Assembly: GCA_012845835.1 (NCBI GenBank)
Contig: JABAKD010000002.1
Location: 2,823,501-2,887,500 of the forward strand
DNA length: 64,000 nt
Direction: 5' to 3'
From: Undaria pinnatifida
Lineage: Eukaryota > Sar > Phaeophyceae > Laminariales > Alariaceae
Below are positions 1-10,799 of this stretch, piece after piece; the first letter of the stretch is position 1, and each line of letters begins with the position of its first letter. The position numbers and the translations under genes were made by a program. The notes beneath the pieces are model-generated. The model worked only from the letters and a program-made list of their open reading frames with translations, did not search any database and was not told the origin of the DNA.

Positions 1-372
1 GTGGGTTAGCACAAAATCAACCTGTATATCACCGTAGCGGATATAGGCTTTACCTCTTTTAAAAAAGTCAACCTGACATGGACTACCAACCAGCACCTCC
101 CCGGGCTGCCCCTTGTGGTCAGCCCGTGCACATGGCGATGAGATAGAGATATCTACTAAGTCGTACACCTATCACTTACAAACGAGAGACACCCACCGCG
201 CAAGAGCGATCAGCCTTTGTTGTTCCAAGGGTTTTCGCTGAGATGCCTTCTCCACCAAATTTGTTGCCGATGAACACAGGACCACGACCCGATGTAGCGA
301 AACACGGTTGCGAGCGCAATCTACTGTAGTATCATCGCACAAGGGATAGCGATGTGGTGATGCTCTATCAAA

Positions 373-550
373 ATGTTCGGAAGATTCTTTGAGTATTTGG
401 CCTTCACATCTTCGTTCTTACTCTGTTTCGGCGGCAGGCGGAACGAGGGCGCCAACGGCGGTGCCATCATTAACGGTGGCGGTTTCATCAAGTTTGCGGC
501 CGCCGATCTCGTTAGTATGATCGACAACGTTGCCCTGGAAACGGTGAGTC
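373..550 (+). CDS. Weak exon candidate, Gly/Ala-rich, ending at a GTGAGT donor
   Basis: The plus strand is open from an ATG at 373. It encodes a short hydrophobic start (FGRFFEYLAFTSSFLLCF) followed by a Gly-rich stretch (NGGAIINGGGFIKF). Reading reaches GAAACG followed by GTGAGT, a good splice donor, at about 543. The pattern could be a signal peptide plus the start of a Gly-rich secreted or beta-helix protein, but no second exon was identified. The opposite strand is also open here, so strand choice is uncertain. Function unknown. Confidence 0.18.
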
Positions 551-1029
551 GTTCTGATCATTTCTTCGCTTGAGCTGTTGGTCGTGATGATGCTTAAAGG
601 CAACTGTACAGTGAGGGGGTGGCATGTGGCAAGGGTTTGGCGTTTCTCGTTGCTCGCTTAACCAGGGGGGTAAGACGCGTGCGACGAGAGACGTAGCATT
701 TTTCGCCTGAAATTGTTCGTGGATGGTGGTCCTGAACTCAATATCGTCTAGAATAAAACGTCATTTTTGTTTTTCATGATTCTCGCTGTGTACCTAGGCC
801 ATGGGATGTTTCGTCCGATGCAGTTTTTTTTTTTTTTTCAAGTAAGTTGTGTGGAGACGTCTTATTCGCCCAAGTTGAGGATTCTCAGAGAAAAAAAGGG
901 TGCATTACTATCGTACCACGCGTCTGTACTCGAGTTCATCAAAACCAACCCCAGTGTTTATCATCAACTATTGTGCTCTCAAAGCCTCCTTCGTTCTGGT
1001 GCTAGTCTATACCTCTAGAATGCGAATAG

Positions 1030-1505
1030 TTGGCACCCTCCATAGTATCGCCCCCTGCACAAGCCGGTTTCGAAGACACAGCACTCGTGGGCATCCCAAC
1101 TCGTTGTGACCTCCATCATGAATGTGGTTCGCTGGTGTTTCGCCCACAGTGCCCCGACATCAAGAACTACGACACAGAAACCCACTCTCATGAGGACGGC
1201 TTCGGCGACATCGACGATCCAACAGGGGAGTGCGGGTCGTCAGGCGACCTCTGCACCTGGTTCGAAGGCGAAGTCACAATCGGCAGTGCTGACCCCATCG
1301 TGGGAGAGACGCCTGATATTTGCGAGTTTTGAACCGGTGCATCTTTTGCAACGTGCATGGAGAAACGCTGCAAGGAGTCATAAACGACTGTCGGTCATGT
1401 TCAGGTTGCGTTCAGTTTCATATGCCGGATGGTTGCGAGTGGGCACGCTTTTTTTGTGGAGAGATTCAGCACTGGGTTTGGCTGCCTCGGCTGAGACATT
1501 TGTGA
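1030..1505 (+). CDS. Weak exon candidates, Cys-containing acidic reading frames
   Basis: Two overlapping plus-strand frames (1030-1332 and 1320-1505) encode acidic, Cys-containing peptides, for example DDPTGECGSSGDLCTWFEGE and CIFCNVHGETLQG. Cysteine and acidic content is higher than expected from noise, but no family is recognised and a third frame is open over the same bases. This could be a fragment of a host gene or chance. Confidence 0.12.
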
Positions 1506-1559
1506 CTGAGAGGCTGGAGCCGTTCTATCACGTGTGGTTGCTTAGAAGTATGTAGCGAA

Positions 1560-3700
1560 TGCGCGGCGGCCAAACGGAGTGGGATCGGAGCTTCAAGATG
1601 ACCGACCTGGGGGGTTACATTTCGTTTGAATTATCCATTTTCTTCTTCGCGTACCATGGGAACGCTGTGACTGGAATCACCCGGATATTACCGGCTTGTA
1701 GGGCAATCGTCGGACGTGTACGTGCCAAAGAATCGTTCGTACGCTATCATGTGACGAAAACGGCGTGTGCCGCGCATGAACGCTTAGGGCTGATGGCATG
1801 TGTCATAGAACATGCACCACACCTGTGATAAGATTGACTGGCCATCTCAGCATGTATCATGTTGTGGCGGGCTGTAAGATTCGCCAGAGAAAAAAAAAAG
1901 AAGGTGTATGTGGTATCTTGTTTGATTCAATGGCCCGGGCGTACCGGGAGAATTTTTTTCGTTCCTACCGCCACGCGGGGGAACAAAACGACAGCCTTGT
2001 CCCTTTCATAAGTTTTGTTTGCTGTGAGAAACGGTATATGTGGCCAGCATTGACACAGTGCTGATACATGCGCTTTGCACTAGTGCCGGCATTCGCCAGC
2101 ACCAGTGCATTTGGTAGGGCAGGGCAGGACTTCGACTTATGTTTCCTTCGCTCGAAAACATAATCCATTGTAACCCTCTCTGGACCCGACATCTTCTGAC
2201 CAACTATGCGAACTCAAACCTGAGAGACGGACTGACGGTCTTCCAGGCGCGGAGCACCGTCGCTGCCTTGTGGCACTGCTGCTAGCTGCTGCAGATGGCC
2301 CACTTCTTGTAGACAGCTGTCGCAGAGCGTGTCCAACGCAACTACAACAGACACTTCGCAGGTTGTGGTTGGGCAGCTCACACCGCAGGGGCCATCACTT
2401 TTGCTAACAAGCCATCATAGGCGACGAATGAGATCGCCTGATCACCGTGAAAAGACTGTGCGCCTAGGCGACTTGGACATTGCCCCTGTACGCGTTTGAG
2501 CTGCTGTTAACGATGAGGTCGCATAATTTGCCAAAATGGTCGTCTGCATCTTTTTGCGCGACAATCCGTAATCACATTAGGACAGCTGGAAAATCGTCGT
2601 TAATCACACCCTGATGCTTTTACCGGATGTAGTACTACGCACACGTGTATGAACATGTACTCGTACAACTTGTACGTTCTTCTGACTCGGCTGCGGCTAT
2701 AGCTGGTGCGTGCAGCTTGTCCATAACTATTTTTTCCTCTTCGTACCATTCATACTTTAGTACGAGCCTCATTCAAATCTGCCCGGTCGCTCCTGCTCGT
2801 ACAAGCCCCAGCACCGACGTAAAAACGGAGTATGATAGCCTCTTTTCACAACATGTACACAAGATACACTTTGTGTCTGGAACACGGCATGCGACGCCAG
2901 TTAGTAATTTGTTATTCCCGGCCAGGTTTGAATTCCCTGGTAAGGAAGAGTATGTGCTAAAAAACTTTGTGTACGAAAGGGGCCATGCTCGTAGTCGAGC
3001 CTAAATTTCGTAGGTGCTGTGTCGCGCACGTAATTTGATTGTGATTGGACTCCACTTGAAAAAAATTGCCCGTGAAAACGCGTACATGGTATTCCCGTAT
3101 AAGAGTTCGTACAGGCACAGCTGTGCTGCAAATTAGACAAGGCTGGAATGAAAGAACGTGCGTGCTCCTTCCCGTGTACAACGAAATGCTAATTTCGAAA
3201 AGTCGTTCCATTTTGTTTTTTGCGCACGAGCTCTCCCTAGTCTATACCAACATCCAAAGGATCCTTCGAAATTGCCGTCCAGCATTTCATAGAACGTGGC
3301 TACTTCCCTTCGCTGTTCTTTCTATCCCCGCACGCGTTGACGTTGAGGTACGGGACGGATAAAGGCGGTTGAAGGGCGTTGAAGCTGAACCTCGAAGAGG
3401 ACGTTCGAACAAACTAATTCAGCCGAATAATGCGAAGTTCGAGAAACCCATGCTGCGGTCGGCACGACAAAACAAACATCTCCAAGAAACCATCCACCAG
3501 ATACACATATTAGACGTACAAAAGTGGGGTCGAGTCATGCAGACCGGTTCTGAGTGGTATTGCTCGACTTTGATTCTCGAATGATGTATAGACTTTGTTA
3601 ATATTGACATGTTAGACCACTAACAGTGCTACTATCTTCATACTCTCGATGCATGCCAAAATTAGCCCTTATTATGGAGAAAAACTATGAACAAAAAACA
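1560..3700. other. No supported gene
   Basis: Only short overlapping open frames on both strands, with no recognisable domain and no repeat structure that I could confirm. Confidence 0.5.
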
Positions 3701-3739
3701 AAATAGTAACACCACTCCGCGTCGACAAAGTTTACACAC

Positions 3740-5040
3740 GTATTGAACCACACAAGTACCAACAACCTCGACCAAACCATCCACCATACGCATAGTCTAT
3801 GCTAGAGCAGTAGTCTAGACTACATTAGATGCCATATTAAATAGATATGTTGGATCTAGCTCAAAATTAGCCACCTAGAGGAAAAACGCCAAAACTAGCC
3901 ATTGCAGTAGTGATAAACAAATAAATCATATACCGCTTGTAAAATCACACCCACCTATTAGACTAAACTACACAAGTACCAACAACCCCATCCACCCACA
4001 AACAACCCACCATGCATAGTCTAGACTATAATAGAAAATTTGCATAACAGCAGAAAGTACAGTGAACAACAACCAGATATCTTGGATCTTGCTCAAATGT
4101 CGCCGCTCGGAATTTTTAGACAACCACTACTATTAATAACTGTCGTTGTAGACTGTACTGTAATCCGTTAAAAAAAAACGGTGCATTAGGGCACCGAACT
4201 TGGGATTCGAGCCTAGGAAACGGGTGCATTTGGGGGCCGACACGAGTATTTTAGCCAGAAGACCCGTTCAATACATTGTTGTCTTCGATTGTTTCTTGTA
4301 CGATTTCGTAGCAAGGTCGTTGTTTTGCTTGTGTCCGGTACCCTTTCGTACCAAAGGTCGCAGTTGTTGACTGTTTCTGGTACGATTTGGATTTAAGATG
4401 TCGCTTGACTGATTATACGATAGCCCCCCCCAAAACCAGCGAGTTTCTTTAACGAACGTTTCATGGCTACTCGACACGGGGAAGGATGATATGAAAAGTA
4501 CAATCGCCACATAATTTCTTGTAGGCAAAGGACAATCGAAGAATGACGTCGGGGGAGCAAGGGGCATCGTATTTCAGGAGATAGGGCCGGGCGAGCTGGT
4601 TTCGAAACCGGCGATTTTGTTCAAGAAATGTTGGGGAGGGTACCGCAGAACGACTTGCTTCCCGGTACGATTTCGTCCCAATGGCCGCGCTTTTGACTAT
4701 TTGCGGTCTACTATCTCGTACCAAAAACTATCTCGTACCAAAAATCGTACGATATCGTACTAATGTCACTTTTTTGCCCGTTTCCGGTACGATTAGACTA
4801 ATGCACCGGTCTCCTAGGCACAAATCTCAGGTTCGGTCCCCTAATGCACTGGTCCCTTAACGCATTACAGTACACCCGAAATAATGAAAACATGAGTTAA
4901 CCGCTGCACACGAAACAAAAAATACACCTAATCCTGCTCGTAACCACCTTGAAGAAGCCATCTACCCACAAACCATCCACCGTAGACATACTACAGCAGT
5001 AGTCTAGAATACATTGATAAGTACAATGCATATGATACAG
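3740..5040. repeat. Three degenerate copies of a direct repeat, split by an inserted element
   Basis: A motif built on CAAGTACCAACAACC, then CCATCCACC, then CATAGTCTA and GTAGTCTAGACTACATT occurs near 3745-3830 and again near 3970-4035. A more diverged copy lies at about 4945-5020 (CCATCTACCCACAAACCATCCACC, then AGCAGTAGTCTAGAATACATT). The third copy lies just beyond the inverted-repeat element at 4154-4873, as expected if that element landed inside an older repeat array. Confidence 0.55.
4154..4873. mobile_element. Non-autonomous element with imperfect terminal inverted repeats (MITE-like)
   Basis: The left end (4154-4235) and the reverse complement of the right end (4798-4873) align over about 75 bp. 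Shared blocks are TGTACTGTAATCCGTTAA against TTAACGCATTACAGTACA, GGTGCATTAGGG against CCCTAATGCACT, and a CCTAGG core. The interior has no transposase and is rich in GGTACGATTT and CGTACC motifs, including direct repeats of CTATCTCGTACCAAAAA near 4708-4745. Size and structure fit a MITE-like or foldback element. No clear target-site duplication is visible. Confidence 0.6.
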
Positions 5041-5234
5041 CAGCATAGTCGCGCCAATAATGTTCAACGTGTTTTTCACGGCGGTACCGCGTGTGGCCGA
5101 AGAAAGCTTCCTCGCTGATGCAGCCATCACGGACAACGTGGTGCGGCTCCAACGAAAGAAGGAAAGAGGATAAGAAGGGCACTTCACCCATAGGCAAAGT
5201 CGACGAGTGGAGGAGGAAGGGAGAGGAGGAGGTA

Positions 5235-6145
5235 CAGAGATTGTAGGGTATGTCGTACGCTGACGATGTGGGCATCGTATCGCGGTCATCAGAAGGGCTA
5301 GAGAGGATGGTGACGGTGATCGTGACAGCGTGCTCGGCGTCGGGGATTACGGTCTCCCAGGCAAAATCAATGGCTATGCGCCTGAAAACCAATAGTGTGG
5401 GGAAGGTGTCGTTCACCATGAATGCAGCCCGCCAGGTATACAAACAACCGAGTTAGTGTACTTGGGCGGGGCTATCAAAGAAGACAGAGAACTTTTCATT
5501 GAAGTAACGCAGCGTCTTCAGAGGGTCTGGGCGTTTCCAGCGGTACAAGATGCAAATCAATTATCGCCCGGGTGTGCGCTTACGGTTGAAGGTGCGGTTG
5601 CTCAACACCGAGGCGATCGAGACACTACTCTACGGCTATATGCCGTGGAGCCCGAACAAGCCTGACTATGACAGGCTACGACGTGTTCACCACTCCATGC
5701 TTCTCCGATGCCTTGGATGGCAGAAGCGGAAGCGCGACGACCACATCCTATCGTACGCCGACGTGCTTGCCCAAAACAGCTTCCGAGGGCATAGAGGCGA
5801 GCGTGCGCAAACGGAGGATATTGTTTGCGAGATTCGCAGCACGTGTCGGGGAGGAGCGTCTGTCACAGAGGGTGGTGTTTAGGGAGCTTGCTGGGGGTTT
5901 AAGGAATATTCAGGGGGGCAAGACATGGACTGGATGGTATATCTGAAAGATGATTTATCTGTCTTTGGAATGATGTTCGAAGGGTAGCGAAATGATGCCC
6001 AGAAGCCCGTAGGTGGTTTCGACTGATAGAAGAGGGGAGCAGAGTTACTTATGCGGAATTTGCATGAGATGGACAGACACAGAGCAGCAGGACGGCACGC
6101 AAAGGCCGCGGCAGCACTATCCATCGTCGGCATCTCCAAACGGTC
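5235..6145 (+). pseudogene. 5'-truncated non-LTR (LINE) reverse transcriptase remnant
   Basis: The frame opens with SYADDVGIVSRSSEGLERM, containing the YADD catalytic box of a LINE reverse transcriptase. Typical downstream thumb sequence follows (VYLGGAIKEDRELFIEVTQR, then LLNTEAIETLLYGY, then HHSMLLRCLGWQKRKRDDH). The coding sequence jumps frame near 5450, 5540 and 5770. The C-terminal tail (KRRILFARFAARV, then an Ala-rich end near 6090-6140) can be followed to about 6145. The fingers domain, endonuclease and ORF1 are absent. This is a dead 5'-truncated copy, the usual outcome of LINE insertion. Confidence 0.85.
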
Positions 6146-6310
6146 GGGGGTGGGCGTGGGGGGGAGCGGCGTGGGGGGGGGCGGGGTCATCCCTTGAAGC
6201 TTGGGCTCCAGACAGCACTCCAAGCCACACGCACCGGTCCCCAGGCATCTTCCAGTGCTCCTGTTATTCCTAGACTCTGAGCACGAAAGAGCAGGTGGCA
6301 ACTTCCCAGT

Positions 6311-6625
6311 ATGAGGTGGCCTCCAGCGATGATGCCGCCGCTTCTGGCGGCGTGTCACCTTTGCCAGCTCCAACACACACCAGCGCTGGCGGCAGAAGTT
6401 ATCGACGTTGACACGGAAAAGAAACGCGTGCCGGTGATTTCGCCTGCTCCTGAGTACAACTCGCTCACGGGAGAAGCGTACGAGTTGCCGGCGGAGACGA
6501 TCAAAGCCGTCGGTGGTTTCCCGGTGCCGGGCGGTTTTCGGATGGAAGCCACGCGTGAAGCCTTGTTTATGTACTCGATTAGCGTGTACGTACAAACGAT
6601 CGACGAGAAGACAGCGACATGTTGA
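6311..6625 (+). CDS. Weak exon candidate
   Basis: The plus frame encodes a 104-residue peptide with an even, protein-like composition in its second half (VISPAPEYNSLTGEAYEL, then GFRMEATREALFMYSIS). The minus strand is open over the same bases (6355-6633), which weakens the case. No family is recognised. It lies just downstream of the LINE remnant and could be unrelated host sequence. Confidence 0.18.
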   Translation: MRWPPAMMPPLLAACHLCQLQHTPALAAEVIDVDTEKKRVPVISPAPEYNSLTGEAYELPAETIKAVGGFPVPGGFRMEATREALFMYSISVYVQTIDEKTATC

Positions 6626-6814
6626 TGATGCAAAGGGCACCTTACCTTTTGAACAGAATATCAAGACAAAGGTCAAACAAGAGACACCATTGAAATTATT
6701 AAAACCAACTATAAGTCACTTCAATTATGCAACTTAGCGGGCACCCCCGGCCAATACCGGATTTGCTCTGTACATGTACTACCAGTTTATTTCCAGTTTA
6801 CGTACCTAAGCGAA

Positions 6815-7625
6815 GGCGTGCGTCGGTACCTTGGCGGTGGTATATACCGCCGGTACTGCCGGTATTTACAATGTATTCAACTGTATGCCGGTAAAGGTAC
6901 CGGTACACGTACAGACTTTTGTACCGGTACCGGACGCTTCGATAAGTTCTGTACGGCATCAAATCCGGTACCAGAAACCTCCGTAAAGCCTGTGCGACAT
7001 CAATACCGGCACTAAAAACTCCGGTAAGTTCGGCACAACATCAATACCGGTGGCGGAAACCTCGATAAATTTGGGAGAGACATCCATACCGATGCCGGAC
7101 ACTTCTTTTGTAAGTTCGGTATGACATCGATACCGGTACAGGCGGTACCGGTACATACTTTCGTACAGGTGCCGGACACATTTCGATACCTCCAATACTG
7201 GCACCGGACATTTCGGTATGTCCGGTATGACATCAAATCTGGCACCTTAAACTTGACATTTCGGTATGTCCGGTATGACATCAAATCTGGCACCTTAAAC
7301 TTGCGTAAAACCGGTACGACATTATTACCAGCACCGGAATCTCCGGTAAGTTCGGCACGACATAGCATTACCGGTGGCAGAAACGTCGGTACGTTTCTGT
7401 ACGACATCCATACCGATGCCGGACACTTCTTTTGTAAGTTCGGTATGACATCGATACCGGTACAGGCTGTACCGGTACATACTTTCGTACAGGTGCCGAA
7501 CACATTTCGGTCACCTCCAATACCGGTACCGGACACTTCGGTAAGTCTGGTACGACGTCAATACCGGTACCGGACACTTCGGTACGTTGGGTACGACATC
7601 CATACCGGCACCGTACCGAACACAC
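6815..7625. repeat. Satellite-like array rich in GGTACCGG, about 42-48-bp units
   Basis: Degenerate units of the form ACATCAATACCGGTACCGG...CACTTCGGTAAGTTCGG repeat throughout at a spacing of about 42-48 bp. Two 48-bp units at 7208-7255 and 7256-7303 are identical. A longer block at about 7078-7175 recurs with few changes at about 7403-7505, giving a higher-order period near 325 bp. Long open frames across this array on both strands are a by-product of the periodicity and not genes. Confidence 0.85.
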
Positions 7626-8500
7626 CCTTGCAGTTTTTTGTTGCCGTTTGTAGAGCTAGCGAAAACCGAACATTAGGGCGAGCATGGGCGAAATTCGACA
7701 CAAGCCAACCAGCGAAAAATACTGGAAAATGGGAATGCTGAAACCTATGAGCGGAATCAAGGAGGGCACGCACTGTGGCGAAAGGACGGCACCTATGACT
7801 ACCGCGTGTCCACAAGCTTGCTGAGGGTACACTTATACTAGTTGAGGTGGAAAGTAACCGCGATGAGAAAAAACGTCAAAAAAATACACACAAAACAAGT
7901 TGGGCGGTGGGGGAGGCGTGTGTTATGATGTTGTCGCTGCTAACCTATGACGGTTCGGTGTACCGACAAGACAAGACCGTTCGCGGGTTCCATGTGTCGG
8001 TGGGGCGTAGTCACATTTTCCTCGTGGCAGCCTTTGGCGAGAGGTTTTCAGGAAGTGAGAGGGTTGTTACTGCTGACCCGAGTATTAGACGAGCGTCATT
8101 AAGGGATTCCCGCGAGCCATAAAAATACCTGGTCCCCAACATCAATAAAACGCAATACATGATTGATGGTACTATCTCTCTGCGGGGCATCATATGTCCT
8201 CAAACAACGTCACGGAGGCACAATCGAGCTGCTCTTGTGTTCTGGTGGTTCGCGTGGTAGGCGAGAAGGCGATGTTATGGGGACTTGGTTTGGCAACAAA
8301 TAGGTGCATTCAGCGTATCTGTTGGGACGTATGGGCAGTGGACCCATGGCTTACTTTCAGAGGGCGGGAAGTTTCAGAGAGTCTTGCGTTGGCGACGGCT
8401 GGAACGATCTAACGTGTTTCACCAAGAGAATCCGGCGTGAAATCACCAATAAATAAATCGACTATCCACTCCGTTAAATATTTTTCTCCAGCGGCATAGG
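7626..8500. other. No supported gene
   Basis: Short open frames only. Nothing recognisable on either strand. Confidence 0.45.
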
Positions 8501-8559
8501 AAGTAATACAAATATCTGTACTGGACACCGGCTGTCAAGACACAAGCCTAACCTGGCAC

Positions 8560-8870
8560 AACGCAACCCGACCTAACGAAAGCACGGGTGGTCTTGATGT
8601 CTGGTGGTCGCAACCTAACCCGCCCGCTCGCCCATCCGCACACCAAACCACCACCCTTGATGTTGAACCCCCAACCCACTCCAACTCAACCCAACGCAAG
8701 CGCCGTGTTGATGTCTGGTGATCGCAAGACAAAGCACACAACCACCCATCCACCCACGTGGCACCCAATCATCCACTCAACCACTCACCCATCCAACCAC
8801 ATACCCACGCACCCACCCACCTACCGGCTCACCCGCCCAACAACCTTCCCATCCACCTAAACAACCCAAA
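8560..8870. repeat. C-rich low-complexity tract with a short direct repeat
   Basis: A CCCAACC/CCACCCAT-rich tract. A block of about 25 bp, TTGATGTCTGGTGGTCGCAA, at about 8593-8613 recurs with changes at 8708-8728. The proline- and histidine-rich frames here are compositional. Confidence 0.6.
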
Positions 8871-8978
8871 CCCAACCGCAACCTCAACGTCACTGATACC
8901 AAACCCACACACGAACACAAAAAAGACATTACTGTCACGAAACCTTGTTGCCTGTGCATACCAAACGTGTTGGCTAAT

Positions 8979-10799
8979 TTAATACAACACCTCGGCTTTA
9001 ACGTGAGCAGCGGGACCCCGTTTCTTATCCGCTGATGCGCGGGTGTAAGGATATTTTGTCAGTGGCCCTTCTACCGGGCATGTGAGATTGGTTCGGATCG
9101 GGCCGTGCTCAGGAGAGTGGGTAGGTTGTTTCTCATGAAGGCCCCACAGCGAGCGTTTCCTGCTATCTACTACATGACATTCCGCTTTGACGTTGATTTT
9201 TGGCTCCGACAAGAGATCGTTTTTACCACGGGCGCACGCCGTGGGTACGCTGCCGGCCAGTACACCCCACTGCCGCAACTTGTTGAGGTTGTGATGCGAA
9301 AAGAGGGTGCCAGCGCCGTTAACCTGGTCTTCCTCGGCATGCACGTCACAGTAAGCAGCATCCCTACTTTTCTGGATGCTGTGCGTCGGTTTCCTTTCGC
9401 ATGAAATATGCGCACAACGCGTTGTATCCACGTTGACCATGTCGTCGTGTAGCTTGCAGTACGGCGCCGTTTCGTTGTCCTTCACATTGAAGTACGCTCT
9501 CGAAGTGCAAGGCCCCTGAAGGCAACTCCGGCTGCTGACGTGTACCATGTCGTCCTTGGCGTGTTTTCGGCAGTACATATCCGTCTCACTTCCGACGGCA
9601 TTGAATGTCGCCGGCGCTACGCACGAGTCGTGTGAGCAACGCTTGTCAAACATGCTGATCATATCTACATTGGCATGGTTCACGCAGTATACCGCTGGCC
9701 TGTTTCCCGGTACGTTGAAAGATGGAGAGAGCTTACAGAGGTTATGTGCGCAACGCTTGAGGGGTGTTGCCACCACGCCATTGTCCGATTCAATTCCGCC
9801 GCAGGCCGCCTTCCTATTGTCCTCGAAACCACTTGTCCGTTTTCTTTTCTTGGAAGTACGTGCCGAACGCGATCTCCCGAGGTTCACCATGCCATCCTGA
9901 GCATGGAGTCCACAGTAAACCACCGTCTTATTGCCTTCGAAGTTGTAGCTGGCCCTCGATGTGCACGATTCGTGGACACAGCGCTTGGTGATGACGTCTA
10001 CCATGCCGTCCTCGGCATGTTTTCGGCAGTAAGCAGCCGTCTCACTGCCGACAATATTGAACATCGGCGGCATTACGCAAAAGCCGTGCGAGCAACGCTT
10101 GGCAAGCATGTTGACCATGCCTCCACGGGCATGGATCCTGCAGTAAACCGCCGTCCTACTGCTTGGTACGTTGAAACTTGGAAGGAGTGGGCAGGGGTAG
10201 TGTGCGCAACGCCTGTGGGACTCTACCACCATGCCCTGTTCAGCTTGCATCTCGCAGTGCGCCACTTTTTTACTGCCGTCAAGAGTTCGAGTCGGCCTTT
10301 GTTTTTGGGCATTACGTGCGGAACGCGTTCTTTGCACACTCACCATGCCATCCTCCGCATGCAGCTCGCAGTACAACGGCGTCATACTGCCTTTGACACA
10401 GAAGGTCGGCCTCGTTGTACACGACTCATGGACGCAGCGCCTGATCTTTACGTTTATCATGCCGTCGGCGGCATGTTCTTTGCAGTACACGGCCGTCCTA
10501 CTGCCAACGACCCCAAAGCTCGGCATCCTGTTGCAGGGATGGGCACACCGCCTGAGGGTGACGTTTACCATGCCATCGGCGGCATGGGCTTTGCAGTACA
10601 CTGCCGTCTTGCTGCCAACGACACCAAAGCTCGGCGGCCTGGCACAAAAAGCGTGTGCGCAACGCTTTATTAGTTGGTTGATCATACCTCTATGAGCGTG
10701 TTTCTCGCAGTAAAGAGTTGTCCGGTTGCCCCGGAAGTTGAAGGAAGGGAGGAGTAAGCAGCGGAAGTGTGCGCAGCGCTTGTGTAGAACATCCGCCAT
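8979..10799 (-). CDS. EsV-1-7 repeat protein, 606 residues, about 13 repeats
   Basis: An uninterrupted frame from an ATG at 10799 to a stop at 8979. From residue 9 to about 498 it is a run of roughly 38-residue repeats, each with C-x4-C-x16-C-x2-H, as in CAHFRC...YCEKH and CAHAFC...YCKAH, with a GMVNV-like tail. First cysteines of intact repeats are near residues 9, 47, 85, 122, 198, 236, 274, 350, 388, 426 and 462. Repeats at 160-197 and 312-349 keep the length but have lost most ligands. The third repeat has C-x3-C. The spacing defines the EsV-1-7 family, whose founding brown algal member IMM (IMMEDIATE UPRIGHT) controls early development. The Cys/His ligands suggest metal binding, which is inferred. 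The C-terminal 105 residues are repeat-free, basic and rich in Lys and Ser. There is no signal peptide or membrane segment. The gene lies alone and appears intronless. Which family member it is cannot be told. Confidence 0.93.
   Translation of the reverse strand: MADVLHKRCAHFRCLLLPSFNFRGNRTTLYCEKHAHRGMINQLIKRCAHAFCARPPSFGVVGSKTAVYCKAHAADGMVNVTLRRCAHPCNRMPSFGVVGSRTAVYCKEHAADGMINVKIRRCVHESCTTRPTFCVKGSMTPLYCELHAEDGMVSVQRTRSARNAQKQRPTRTLDGSKKVAHCEMQAEQGMVVESHRRCAHYPCPLLPSFNVPSSRTAVYCRIHARGGMVNMLAKRCSHGFCVMPPMFNIVGSETAAYCRKHAEDGMVDVITKRCVHESCTSRASYNFEGNKTVVYCGLHAQDGMVNLGRSRSARTSKKRKRTSGFEDNRKAACGGIESDNGVVATPLKRCAHNLCKLSPSFNVPGNRPAVYCVNHANVDMISMFDKRCSHDSCVAPATFNAVGSETDMYCRKHAKDDMVHVSSRSCLQGPCTSRAYFNVKDNETAPYCKLHDDMVNVDTTRCAHISCERKPTHSIQKSRDAAYCDVHAEEDQVNGAGTLFSHHNLNKLRQWGVLAGSVPTACARGKNDLLSEPKINVKAECHVVDSRKRSLWGLHEKQPTHSPEHGPIRTNLTCPVEGPLTKYPYTRASADKKRGPAAHVKAEVLY

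Noticed and set aside
5879-6676. A 265-residue minus-strand frame
   Set aside because: It overlaps the LINE tail on the other strand. Its proline run comes from a G-rich tract, and no domain is visible.
6815-7625. CRISPR-like array
   Set aside because: The units are degenerate, contiguous and lack distinct spacers, and the organism is a eukaryote.
7012-7741. Long frames on both strands across the GGTACC array
   Set aside because: They result from repeat periodicity. The residue pattern repeats with the DNA unit and has no protein logic.
9675-10673. A 332-residue plus-strand frame
   Set aside because: It lies antisense to the EsV-1-7 gene, and its periodicity is the shadow of the 114-bp repeats.
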